NCBI GenBank assembly: GCA_964237235.1
Contig: CAXSGY010000003.1
Location: 62,001-126,000 of the forward strand
Direction of reading: 5' to 3'
Length of the DNA stretch: 64,000 nucleotides
From: GCA-002050365 sp964237235
GTDB taxonomy: Bacteria > Acidobacteriota > Blastocatellia > Pyrinomonadales > Pyrinomonadaceae
Shown: positions 32,589 to 41,131 of the stretch, piece after piece
How positions within the stretch are numbered: position 1 is the first letter of the stretch
How the letters are laid out: each line of letters opens with the position of its first letter
Notes under the pieces: model-generated
The model's input: the letters and a program-made list of their open reading frames with translations, nothing else
What the model was told of the DNA's origin: nothing
Database searches by the model: none
Program-made: the position numbers and the translations under genes

Positions 32589-33452
32589 ATGGACGACGCG
32601 ACAAAAGAGGCAATTAGCGAGAAAATCGAGCAGACGGTTGAAGCGGCGGAAGAAATCGTTCGGCATCCCTATACGAAGCGTCTCGCTCAGTTAGGTTTCT
32701 ATACGAAGGGATTTCTTTTCACCGTGATCGGAATTTTGGCGTTGCTGGTCGCCTTCGGACAGCGCGGTGGCACGCTTGCCGATCCGACCGGCGCGTTGAA
32801 CGTCATCGCGCAGCTTTCATACGGCAAGGTTTTTTTGATAATTTTCGTCGTCGGAGCGGTTTGTCACGGCATCTGGAATATTTTGCGCGGCGTGGCGGAC
32901 GTTGATAACGCCGGTAAAAAATGGCAGGGCATCGCTAAACGCATCATCGCGGTCGGAACCGGAATTTTTTACATATTTTTGGCGTGGACGGCTTGGATTA
33001 TTATCACGACGGCGCAGGTTTCCACGCAAAACGGAACGGTTCAGAAAAGCATTACGGCTTTGATTCTCGCGTTGCCGCTCGGCACGATTTTGATATTGAT
33101 CGTCGGTTTGAGCGTAATCGGCGCGGGCTTGAGCGAATGTTATCGCGGCATCACCGGAAAATTTCAGGAAGATTTCCGGCTGCGCGAGCTGCAGGGCTGG
33201 AAACGAAAAATCGTTACCGTTCTGGGCGCGTTGAGCTTTACGGCGCGGGCAGTTATTTTCGGTTTGATCGGTTATTATTTCGTTCTCGCGGCGATTGACG
33301 CGAACCCGAACGAGGCGACCGGCGTGGACGGCGCGCTGCGAACGCTGTCGCAGAATTTTTACGGCAAAACGCTTTTATTCGTCGCCGCCGTCGGCTTGAT
33401 CGCACACGGCATTTTGTCGCTTTACGAAGCGCGTTACCGCCGAATTTGTTAA
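32589..33452 (+). CDS. DUF1206 membrane protein
   Basis: 287 residues. A cytoplasmic N-terminus of about 35 residues is followed by six hydrophobic segments arranged as three similar two-helix units, each with a GF/GL-type start and a HG near the end (GAVCHGIWN, LIAHGILSLYEARYRRI). That is the DUF1206 pattern. Function is unknown. The EVE-domain gene starts 11 nt downstream and is probably cotranscribed. Confidence 0.85.
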   Translation: MDDATKEAISEKIEQTVEAAEEIVRHPYTKRLAQLGFYTKGFLFTVIGILALLVAFGQRGGTLADPTGALNVIAQLSYGKVFLIIFVVGAVCHGIWNILRGVADVDNAGKKWQGIAKRIIAVGTGIFYIFLAWTAWIIITTAQVSTQNGTVQKSITALILALPLGTILILIVGLSVIGAGLSECYRGITGKFQEDFRLRELQGWKRKIVTVLGALSFTARAVIFGLIGYYFVLAAIDANPNEATGVDGALRTLSQNFYGKTLLFVAAVGLIAHGILSLYEARYRRIC

Positions 33453-33462
33453 AATCTTTTCG

Positions 33463-33864
33463 ATGCGATTCTGGCTCGTCAAACAGGAACCCGAAAAATA
33501 TTCGTTCGACGATTTGATTGCCGAAGGCGCGACTGATTGGACGGGAATCAGAAATTTTCAGGCTCGGAACAATCTCCGTGAAATGCGCGTCGGCGATCAG
33601 GTTTTGTTTTATCATTCGGTGTCGGAAAAATCCGTCGTCGGTTTAGCCGAAGTTTCCAAAGAAGCGTTTCCCGATCCGACCGGCGAAAATTGGCTGGCGG
33701 TCGAAATCAAACCGCTCGAAAAATTTAAAAAAGCCGTTTCGCTCGACCGAATTAAAGCGGAAAAAACTTTAGAAAATATCGCGCTGATCAAGCAGTCGAG
33801 ATTATCGGTGATGCCTTTGAGTGCGGAAGAATTTGAATTGATTTTGAAAATGGCTGAAGATTAA
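33463..33864 (+). CDS. EVE domain protein (DUF55)
   Basis: 133 residues, a single EVE domain of the PUA-like fold: FWLVKQEPEKYSFDDL, TDWTGIRNFQARNNLREM, GDQVLFYHS. EVE domains read modified bases in DNA or RNA, and stand-alone EVE proteins of this size are common in Proteobacteria and Acidobacteria. No restriction or methylase gene is close, so a housekeeping RNA- or DNA-modification reader is more likely than a defence role. Confidence 0.92.
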   Translation: MRFWLVKQEPEKYSFDDLIAEGATDWTGIRNFQARNNLREMRVGDQVLFYHSVSEKSVVGLAEVSKEAFPDPTGENWLAVEIKPLEKFKKAVSLDRIKAEKTLENIALIKQSRLSVMPLSAEEFELILKMAED

Positions 33865-33882
33865 TCATCAGTTATTGGTCGT

Positions 33883-33984
33883 GTCAGAACCATTTGCGTC
33901 TGCGGAATGATTAAACTGACATTGATAAAGTCGGCGAATTTCAAACACCGCGTTTAACCACCCGCTAACGCAGGCGGTTCTGAC
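33883..33984. repeat. Imperfect inverted repeat, REP-like
   Basis: GTCAGAACC (33883-33891) and GGTTCTGAC (33976-33984) bound a unit whose inner parts also pair partly (TGCGT..GCGG on the left, CCGC..ACGCA on the right). It lies in the non-coding gap before the ATP-grasp gene. Confidence 0.65.
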
Positions 33985-34055
33985 TTCGCGCCGCCAAAGT
34001 AACTTGTCAATAACATTTAGTCGAAAACAATTAACCGTTTACCGTTAACAAAATT

Positions 34056-35411
34056 ATGCTGACAGAAGCCGTCGCTTATTATCATCAATTATTGGAAGAT
34101 TTCGATTTAGCCGAATCGTCGCGGCTCGCGCTCGACGAAGGTTTGGAAGGCGCGCGCCTGATTTTCGGCGGTCGTCGCCTTTCGCCATATTTGCGCCCGC
34201 ATTTCGTCGCCGAAGCGGATTGGCAGCGCGTTTCCGGGATTTGTGAAACCGTCTGGTCGGCTCTGCAAAAGGTCAAGGACGCGGCGATTGCCGACGAAGC
34301 GATTTTAGACGAACTCGGCATCACCGAAATCGAAAAGGATCTGGTGGCGATTGACCCGAAATATAAACAGGTTTCGCCGAACGCCAGGCTCGATTCGTTT
34401 TTGACCGAAAACGCTTATTCGTTTGTCGAATTAAACGGCGAATCGCCCGCGGGCGTGGCTTACGCGGATTCGGCGACCGAGATTTTCAAATCGCTTCCCG
34501 TGATGCAGAAGTTTCTGGAAAAATACGACGCGCAGGGCTTTGAAGGCAGACCGCTGCTGCTCGACGTTTTGCTGAAATGCTACACGGAGTTTAACGGCGG
34601 CTTGCCCGAGACAAAGCCCGTGATTGCGATTGTTGATTTGAAGGATTTGCCGACTCAGAAAGAGTTTGAGCTTTTCAAGGATTATTTTGAATCGGAAGGT
34701 TATACGGCTTTGATCTGCTCGCCCGACGAACTCGTTTTCGACGGCAAACGTCTGCTTTACAAGGAAGTCGCCATTGACATCGTTTATAAACGTCTGCTCG
34801 TCAACGAATACATCCCGATTATCGAATCCGCGCCCGCGCTGCTCGAAGCATACCGCGCCGGAGCGGTTTGTCTGGTCAACAATTTTCGCTCGAAAATAAT
34901 TCATAAAAAAGCGGTTTTCGCCGTTTTGACGAACGAGCGTTACGCGCATCTGTTCAACGAAACGGAACTCGCCGCAATCGGCGCGCACGTGCCGTGGACG
35001 CGCAAGTTCCGCGACGAAGCGACCGAAAATAAAGGCGAGCGAATCAATCTCGTCGAATGGACGCGGACAAATCGCGGCAAATTGGTCTTAAAACCGAACG
35101 ACGATTACGGCGGACACGGCATTTATATCGGCTGGGCTTCGACCGTCGAAGAATGGGAAAAAGCGATTAATGTCGCACTCGAAAACGGCGATTATCTCGT
35201 GCAGGAACGAGTGCAAACTTCCAAAGAGTTTTTCCCGATGCTCGACGCGGCGGGCAACTGGCAAATGGTCGAACAACTCGTTGACCTCGATCCGCTTTTA
35301 TACAACGGTTTGGTCGGTTCGGCGTTCACGCGCCTTTCTTCGTCGGAACTCGCCAACGTCTCTTCCGGCGGCGGAATGGTGCCGACTTTTATTATTCGAG
35401 AGAAGGAGTGA
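34056..35411 (+). CDS. Circularly permuted ATP-grasp family protein
   Basis: 451 residues. The C-terminal half carries the ATP-grasp nucleotide site: GKLVLKPNDDYGGHGIYIG near 343 and DYLVQERVQTSKEFFP. The N-terminal half has ENAYSFVELNGESPAGVAYA. Order and length fit the circularly permuted ATP-grasp proteins related to glutathionylspermidine synthase, which join a carboxylate to an amine. Neither substrate nor an alpha-E partner gene is seen. It is a stand-alone gene. The start ATG 34056 follows a spacer with no strong ribosome site. Confidence 0.75.
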   Translation: MLTEAVAYYHQLLEDFDLAESSRLALDEGLEGARLIFGGRRLSPYLRPHFVAEADWQRVSGICETVWSALQKVKDAAIADEAILDELGITEIEKDLVAIDPKYKQVSPNARLDSFLTENAYSFVELNGESPAGVAYADSATEIFKSLPVMQKFLEKYDAQGFEGRPLLLDVLLKCYTEFNGGLPETKPVIAIVDLKDLPTQKEFELFKDYFESEGYTALICSPDELVFDGKRLLYKEVAIDIVYKRLLVNEYIPIIESAPALLEAYRAGAVCLVNNFRSKIIHKKAVFAVLTNERYAHLFNETELAAIGAHVPWTRKFRDEATENKGERINLVEWTRTNRGKLVLKPNDDYGGHGIYIGWASTVEEWEKAINVALENGDYLVQERVQTSKEFFPMLDAAGNWQMVEQLVDLDPLLYNGLVGSAFTRLSSSELANVSSGGGMVPTFIIREKE

Positions 35412-35561
35412 CGGAACGACTTTCCTTGATTTAATGTGAAAGTCGCGCGGAGTTTTATTTACTGAAATCTGTAATCCTTTACTTATTTTTATATAAAGGC
35501 TTGCGCTTAATCCGCGCCAGCGAATATGAAGAAGGGGATGATTGGATTTGTGCCAAAAATC

Positions 35562-35612
35562 TTGACAACTCGCTTCGTTTTAATTTAATGTGATTTTCAC
35601 TACACTAAGGAG
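35562..35612 (+). promoter_or_regulatory. Sigma70-type promoter and ribosome site of the delta-60 protein gene
   Basis: TTGACA (35562-35567), 16-nt spacer, TTTAAT (35584-35589), then AAGGAG (35607-35612) placed 8 nt before the ATG at 35621. Confidence 0.65.
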
Positions 35613-35620
35613 TTTTAGTA

Positions 35621-37693
35621 ATGAATAAAAGAGTTTCGATAGTTTTTAGAACGCTTTTGCCGGCGTTTTTGTTGTTGACTTTTATCAACGCCAAAGCGCA
35701 GACAGCGGGCAGTCTCGACCCGGCGTTCGGCACCAACGGCAAGGTGGCGACGCACTTGACCGTTACGGCGACACTGAAGGATTTAGTAGTTCAGCCGGAC
35801 GGTAAAACCGTCGCTGTCGGGACAACTTTCGCGCCGCCGCTCACGCCGAATTCAGCTCCGGCAGCGCAGACCACGTTTGTCGCTCGTTTTAATCCGAACG
35901 GTTCATTAGACCCAACATTTGACGGTGACGGTTATAACAATACGTTCTATATGAGTGATGCTTATTCTGTGGCATTGCAATCCGACGGAAAAATCGTGGT
36001 CGGCGGATTTTTCTTCAATTACAGCAACAGCACATCGGCTTTCGCCGTTTATCGTTTCAATACCGACGGTTCACTCGACACGACGTTTAACGGGACTGGC
36101 AAAGTTGTCACATCAATCGGTATTAGCTCAATCATTTATTCTGTTAATATTCAAGCGGACGGCAAAATTGTCGCCGCCGGAGTAACGAATCTGACCGCAC
36201 CCAATTCCAACACGGATTTCGCGGTTGTCAGATACAATACTGACGGTTCACTCGATACGACATTCGGCACGGGCGGACGAGTCGCCACAAACATCAATAA
36301 TACGGATTACTTATCCGATTCTATCATTCAAGCGGACGGAAAAATCGTCGCCGCCGGATATTCCACCGATGCTCTGGCAAACGTTAAACAAGCGACGATT
36401 GTCAGATATAAAAGCGACGGTTCGCTCGACGAAACTTTCGGCGCAGGCGGCAAAGTAATCAGAGCGACTACGACTAATTCGGACGCGCGTGAAGCGGCGA
36501 TTCAGGCGGACGGCAAAATAATCGTCGTCGGCGAAGGCATCGCGCCGCTCAGATACACCGCGAACGGCGCGTTTGAAACTGCTTTTCCGACAACGGGCGC
36601 ATTTTTCGCGCATTCGGTCAAAATTCAATCGGACGGTAAAATCGTTGTCGGCGGCGGCGAAATCGGTTCAGACGGAAACAGCGATTTTGTTGTTGTCCGC
36701 TATCAAGCGGACGGCACGCTCGATACGAGTTTCGGAACGAACGGCAAAGTGAAAACGGATGTCAGCGGCAGCACCGCAATTGAGCAGATTGACATCCAGC
36801 CCGACGGTAAAATCGTTGCCGGAGGCACTCAATCAAACGAAAACTTCGAGTTATTGCTCGTGCGTTACGTCAGCGACGCGGGCAGACGCGCCGGAATGGA
36901 TTTTGACGGCGACGGCAAGGCGGATTTGTCCGTGTTTCGCCCCGCAAACGGCGTGTGGTATTTCAATCAATCGCAAAACGGTTTTACGGGTCTGCAGTTC
37001 GGCATCGCTTCAGACAAATTAGTTCCCGCTGACTACGACGGCGACGGCAAAACCGATATCGCCGTTTATCGGGACGGTAACTGGTTTATTCAGCGTTCAC
37101 AGGCGGGTTTCGTTAATCTTCAATTCGGCGAAGCAACTGACATTCCCGTGCCGTCTGATTTCGATGCCGACGGCAAAGCAGACCTGGCAGTCTATCGTCC
37201 GTCCAACGGCGTGTGGTATGTCCAGCGTTCGCAGGCTGGATTTACGGCTTTGCAGTTCGGCGCGGCGGAAGATAAGCCGGTGGCAGCGGATTTTGACGGC
37301 GACGGGCGGGCTGATTACGCAGTGTTTCGACCGTCGAGCGGCATTTGGTATGTCCAGCAGACGGGCGGCGGATTTACCGGCTTGCAGTTCGGCGCGGCGG
37401 AAGACAAATTAGTCGTTGCCGATTACGACGGCGACGGACGCGCGGACTTCGCGGTATTTCGACCGTCGAACGGATTCTGGTATGTGCAGCGTTCGACGCA
37501 GGGCTTTATGGGCATTCAGTTCGGACAGTCAGCGGATGTGCCTGTTCCGGCGGATTACGACGGCGACGGCAAAGCCGACATCGCCGTTTACCGGAACAAT
37601 GTCTGGTATCTCAATCGTTCGACGCAGGGCTTTACGGGCATTCAGTTTGGTTCAACCGGCGACGCGCCGATTCCGGGCGCATATAACAGATAA
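35621..37693 (+). CDS. Secreted delta-60 repeat / FG-GAP (VCBS) repeat protein
   Basis: 690 residues. A signal peptide (to about 26, NAKAQ) is followed by about seven delta-60 repeats (30-415) with the core VVQPDGKTVAVG / FNPNGSLDPTFDGDG. About six FG-GAP repeats follow (420-690) with DFDGDGKADLSVFRPANGVW. The latter have the calcium-loop pattern DxDGDGxxD. The protein should fold as two beta-propeller-like bodies outside the cell. The role is unknown; adhesion or surface binding is usual for such repeats. It has its own promoter and terminator. Confidence 0.88.
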   Translation: MNKRVSIVFRTLLPAFLLLTFINAKAQTAGSLDPAFGTNGKVATHLTVTATLKDLVVQPDGKTVAVGTTFAPPLTPNSAPAAQTTFVARFNPNGSLDPTFDGDGYNNTFYMSDAYSVALQSDGKIVVGGFFFNYSNSTSAFAVYRFNTDGSLDTTFNGTGKVVTSIGISSIIYSVNIQADGKIVAAGVTNLTAPNSNTDFAVVRYNTDGSLDTTFGTGGRVATNINNTDYLSDSIIQADGKIVAAGYSTDALANVKQATIVRYKSDGSLDETFGAGGKVIRATTTNSDAREAAIQADGKIIVVGEGIAPLRYTANGAFETAFPTTGAFFAHSVKIQSDGKIVVGGGEIGSDGNSDFVVVRYQADGTLDTSFGTNGKVKTDVSGSTAIEQIDIQPDGKIVAGGTQSNENFELLLVRYVSDAGRRAGMDFDGDGKADLSVFRPANGVWYFNQSQNGFTGLQFGIASDKLVPADYDGDGKTDIAVYRDGNWFIQRSQAGFVNLQFGEATDIPVPSDFDADGKADLAVYRPSNGVWYVQRSQAGFTALQFGAAEDKPVAADFDGDGRADYAVFRPSSGIWYVQQTGGGFTGLQFGAAEDKLVVADYDGDGRADFAVFRPSNGFWYVQRSTQGFMGIQFGQSADVPVPADYDGDGKADIAVYRNNVWYLNRSTQGFTGIQFGSTGDAPIPGAYNR

Positions 37694-37714
37694 ACATTTC
37701 GCTCAAAATTACCG

Positions 37715-37747
37715 AAAAAGAGGCTTGAGTTGCGAGCCTCTTTTTTT
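37715..37747 (+). terminator. Terminator after the delta-60 protein gene
   Basis: An 11-bp stem (AAAAAGAGGCT with complement) and a run of seven T follow the stop codon by 22 nt. Confidence 0.9.
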
Positions 37748-37891
37748 ATTTATCCCGCGCCCGGTCTTATTTTCGCTGCCTGAAGGTTTTATAAAAATTA
37801 TAATTTGTCGTGTTTCAAGCAAGCGAACGAATTGACATCTTACGACATCTTAAACTGCAAATCGGGTTAATAAAATTTTATCAAAAGCGAA

Positions 37892-39994
37892 ATGAATAAT
37901 TATAAGAAACGGATTTTTCAAATGTTCGGCGCGGGTTTGTCAATCGCGCTGCTCGCCTTTGCCGCCATCGCTCAACAGCAAGTTCAAAGAGCGCGGTTCG
38001 ACGTAACGAATTATCAGATGGACGTTCAGCTCGTTCCGAACGAAAACAAGCTCAACGCGACGGTTGACGTTAATTTTACGCCGCTCGAAGACACGCGCAC
38101 TGTTTCGTTTGAATTAAACGGCTCGCTGAAAATCGAAAGCATCACGCGTCAGAATGCCGCCGCGCCGATTACTGCCGCGCCGACGAAAACAAAGAATGCG
38201 GCGGCGACGGTTAATAATTCTGCCGCCGGACAAGTGACGTTCGTGCAGGATCAAACCGGCGTTTCGGATTTAGGTCCGAGCGTGCGAATTGATTTGGGCG
38301 ATACGGTTTTGAAGGGAACGCCCGTGACGCTGCGCTTCAAATACGGCGGCGTTCTGGCGACTCCGAACGGCGGACCGCTGCTTACCAAAAGGCTCGCCTA
38401 CATCGGCTCGAAGGACGGATATTTGATGTATGCGGCGCGCTGGTTTCCGTTTCACGATTACGCGGCTGATCCGGCGACTTCGGACATTTCCGTTTCATTG
38501 CCCGCAGGCTTACAGTTGGTGGGTTTCAGCGACGCGCCGGTCAACGGCGCGGGCGGCAAATATCATTTCGTGCAGTCAAAACCGGCGTTAATCGGCAATT
38601 TCGCCTACGGTCAATACGCGAATAAAAATCTGCGTTTCGGCGAATACGAATTGCAGTTCAATACCCGCATCGGCAACGACGCGCAGGTCGCCGCCTACGG
38701 CGAAACGCTCGGCAAGGCTCTCGAATATTACACGAAACAATTCGGCGATCCGCAGGGCGGCAAGCGTCTGATCGTCGCGCAGATTGACGACGAAAGCCTC
38801 GATTTTTATTCAACGCAAGGAATGATTTTTATGGCGAGTCGCCTGTTCGAACAGCAGCGCGACGTTACGCAGGACCGCCTACAGCGCGAAGCTGCCTTGC
38901 AGTGGTGGGGCTTGACGGTCGGCTTGAAATCGTTTGACGATGCCTGGATTTCGCAAGGTTTAGCCGAATACAGCGCGTTCGCTTTGCGCGAAACGAGTCT
39001 GTCGGGCGCGCAGCTCGAAAATCTGCGCCGCGAGCTGCTCGAAAAATCCTTGACGTTCGAGCAAACCGCTTCGCTGACACGCGCTCCGGCGACTTTGGAC
39101 GACCAGTCAACTGCCTATCAATATATAATGTATGGCAAAGGCGCGACGGTTTTCCGACTTTTGCGCGAAACGCTCGGCGACCAGAAATTTACGCAGCTTT
39201 TACGAAACTTTCTGCAACAATATCGCGGCAAAAACGCTTCGATTGACGACTTTGAAAAATTGACGACACAGGTTGCCGGTCAGCCGATGCGCTACTTTTT
39301 CGCGCGTTGGGTCGAAAGCACGGGCGTGCCGGAATTCTCCTTGGATTATCAAATTATCAGAACGCGCGGCGGCAAATTTGTCACGCGCGGCACGGTCAAA
39401 CAAAATTACGATAATCTGCGTCTGCCGCTCGATTTACAGTTGAAAAGTGAAGGCGAGGGAGGTTTGAAAACCGTGACGGTTGACATCGAAGACGCGAGCG
39501 CGGATTTTAACATCGAATCGGACGGCAAACCGATTGGCGTAAACGTTGACCCGAACTTTAAACTTCTGAGAATTTCGCCCGATTTGCGCGTTTCTTCAAT
39601 TGCCCGGCGCGGCATCGAACAGTTCAAAGAAGGCAATTACGTCGAAGCGCAGCAGCAGTTTGAAGCGGCGTTAAAGCTCGACCGCTCGAACTCTTGGGTT
39701 TATTATCATCTCGGTTTGCTGTTCTTAGAGCAGCGCAACTACGACGTGGCGATTGATAATTTCAAAGCCGTTTTGGGCGGAAATTTACAACCGACGTGGC
39801 TCGCGGTCTGGGCGAATATTAAAATGGGCAACGCCTACGACGCAAAAGGCGACCGCGCCCGCGGAGTCGCCGCCTACAAACGCGCCGAAGATTTGGGTGA
39901 TAATTACGACAATGCCCAGCAAGCCGTCAAAAAATATCAAGCCACGCCATATGACCCGCGCGATAAATCGAACTCGATAACGGCAGCTAAATAA
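37892..39994 (+). CDS. M1 aminopeptidase-fold protein lacking zinc ligands, with C-terminal TPR
   Basis: 700 residues. A signal peptide (to about 28) precedes an M1 N-terminal beta domain (35-260) and a catalytic-like domain (265-580). Where active M1 enzymes have HExxH-(18)-E, this protein has REAALQWWG (332-340) and SQG (354-356), so both His and the zinc Glu are replaced (R332, L336, Q355). The GAMEN-type motif is QGMIFM. The flanking QWWG and AEYS pattern still shows the family. Two or three TPR units follow (about 595-685). It is expected to be periplasmic, binding peptides or scaffolding proteins rather than cutting them. The start ATG is at 37892, with a terminator at 40040. Confidence 0.85.
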   Translation: MNNYKKRIFQMFGAGLSIALLAFAAIAQQQVQRARFDVTNYQMDVQLVPNENKLNATVDVNFTPLEDTRTVSFELNGSLKIESITRQNAAAPITAAPTKTKNAAATVNNSAAGQVTFVQDQTGVSDLGPSVRIDLGDTVLKGTPVTLRFKYGGVLATPNGGPLLTKRLAYIGSKDGYLMYAARWFPFHDYAADPATSDISVSLPAGLQLVGFSDAPVNGAGGKYHFVQSKPALIGNFAYGQYANKNLRFGEYELQFNTRIGNDAQVAAYGETLGKALEYYTKQFGDPQGGKRLIVAQIDDESLDFYSTQGMIFMASRLFEQQRDVTQDRLQREAALQWWGLTVGLKSFDDAWISQGLAEYSAFALRETSLSGAQLENLRRELLEKSLTFEQTASLTRAPATLDDQSTAYQYIMYGKGATVFRLLRETLGDQKFTQLLRNFLQQYRGKNASIDDFEKLTTQVAGQPMRYFFARWVESTGVPEFSLDYQIIRTRGGKFVTRGTVKQNYDNLRLPLDLQLKSEGEGGLKTVTVDIEDASADFNIESDGKPIGVNVDPNFKLLRISPDLRVSSIARRGIEQFKEGNYVEAQQQFEAALKLDRSNSWVYYHLGLLFLEQRNYDVAIDNFKAVLGGNLQPTWLAVWANIKMGNAYDAKGDRARGVAAYKRAEDLGDNYDNAQQAVKKYQATPYDPRDKSNSITAAK

Positions 39995-40039
39995 GGGCTG
40001 AAGGACGAATAAAATAAATTTTTCCCGCCCTGTTCAAAG

Positions 40040-40072
40040 AAAAAGCGAGTCAATTTTAGACTCGCTTTTTTC
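40040..40072. terminator. Terminator after the M1-like gene
   Basis: A 12-bp perfect stem (AAAAAGCGAGTC with complement) with an 8-nt loop and T-run. Confidence 0.9.
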
Positions 40073-40163
40073 GTTTTATCCGAGCTTTGATTTTAAAAAA
40101 TAATTGTCAGCCGTTTGTTTACGAGCCGGAATTTTATGAACTTGGCATCGCACAAAAAACAAT

Positions 40164-40916
40164 TCAATCGTCGTTTTTGATAAACGCCGCGTTTATTCTA
40201 TCTATCTCGTTTTTTATGTTATTTCGGCTGATATTTTTATTTTTGTTTTTACCCGAAAAACGCGCCGACGGCGAATAAATTTTTTGCTTATCCGGCGAAA
40301 GAGTTGATTCATTTCGCGGCATCCGGCGAGATAATTGCTTTTTTACGAAATCGTAGCTGAATTCGCCGACCGGATTATTTTTGGTCGTCTCATTCCATTC
40401 CAGATACGTTATTTCAAAAACAAACGAGGAACTGTTTTTCCAATTCAGAAAATTGTGCCGGAACGCAGGACTTTTCCTTTCGTCAAGGACGGAGATTTCA
40501 TCGGCGGTTTTTGTTTTATCGAAAAAATTATCTTCTCTGACAGTCGCGTCGGCGAATGACTTTACCAAATCCGCCGTTTTGTAGATGTTGATGCCATATG
40601 CGTTATTGACAGCCAAATGTTCCCCGTCGGGCGACCAGGAAATTGCGCCGGGCGTTTCGACCAAATTATAAAAAACGAACTCTTTTCCGTTTTCGTCGCT
40701 TCGTATCTTGACGAAATTTGCTTCGGCTTTGTCGTCCGTGCCGAAAAGAAAGCTCAATTTGTATTTTGAATTCGTTTTCCGGTCAATCGAAATTTCGTTT
40801 GATTTTCGGGTGGTTGGCGGCATTTTATCCGGTTTCGTTTGACCCGCCGTTTGGCTAAAATTAAAAGCGCACAGCAAAATCGTCAGCAGAAGAAATGAGA
40901 GCCGAAGTGTTTTCAT
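40164..40916 (-). CDS. Exported hypothetical protein
   Basis: 250 residues. A signal peptide (LSFLLLTILLCAFNF, cleavage near residue 25) comes first. The central part contains one WD40/PD40-like strand set (ETPGAISWSPDGEHLAVNNA), resembling a TolB-type propeller blade. The rest is charged and low in hydrophobics, ending with a Lys/Asn-rich tail. No enzyme motif is seen. It may be a truncated relative of PD40 proteins. It is somewhat richer in A+T than its neighbours. Confidence 0.55.
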   Translation of the reverse strand: MKTLRLSFLLLTILLCAFNFSQTAGQTKPDKMPPTTRKSNEISIDRKTNSKYKLSFLFGTDDKAEANFVKIRSDENGKEFVFYNLVETPGAISWSPDGEHLAVNNAYGINIYKTADLVKSFADATVREDNFFDKTKTADEISVLDERKSPAFRHNFLNWKNSSSFVFEITYLEWNETTKNNPVGEFSYDFVKKQLSRRMPRNESTLSPDKQKIYSPSARFSGKNKNKNISRNNIKNEIDRINAAFIKNDD

Positions 40917-41080
40917 ATTTTCATAATGAAGTCCTTTTGAGATTTTAGGAGATATTACAGCAATTTTCGATTGGATGCGACTCGGAAAGAAAGCGGAAAC
41001 CCGCCCGCAAGATCAGTAAACTCTTCGATCCTTTCCGCTCTTGCTGACGCGCGGGCTTTATTTGTTTGGATCATCAATTA

Positions 41081-41110
41081 AAAAGGCGAGCCGTGAAAGA
41101 CTCGCCTTTT
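41081..41110 (-). terminator. Terminator of the TonB-dependent receptor gene
   Basis: A 10-bp stem (AAAAGGCGAG with complement) with a 10-nt loop gives a T-run when read on the minus strand, 22 nt after the receptor stop codon. Confidence 0.85.
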
Positions 41111-41131
41111 CTTTTCAAGGTTATATTCAGG

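Noticed and set aside
33463..33864. EVE protein as part of a modification-dependent restriction system
   Set aside because: It is a stand-alone EVE domain without endonuclease fusion, next to a DUF1206 gene. No methylase or nuclease is near.
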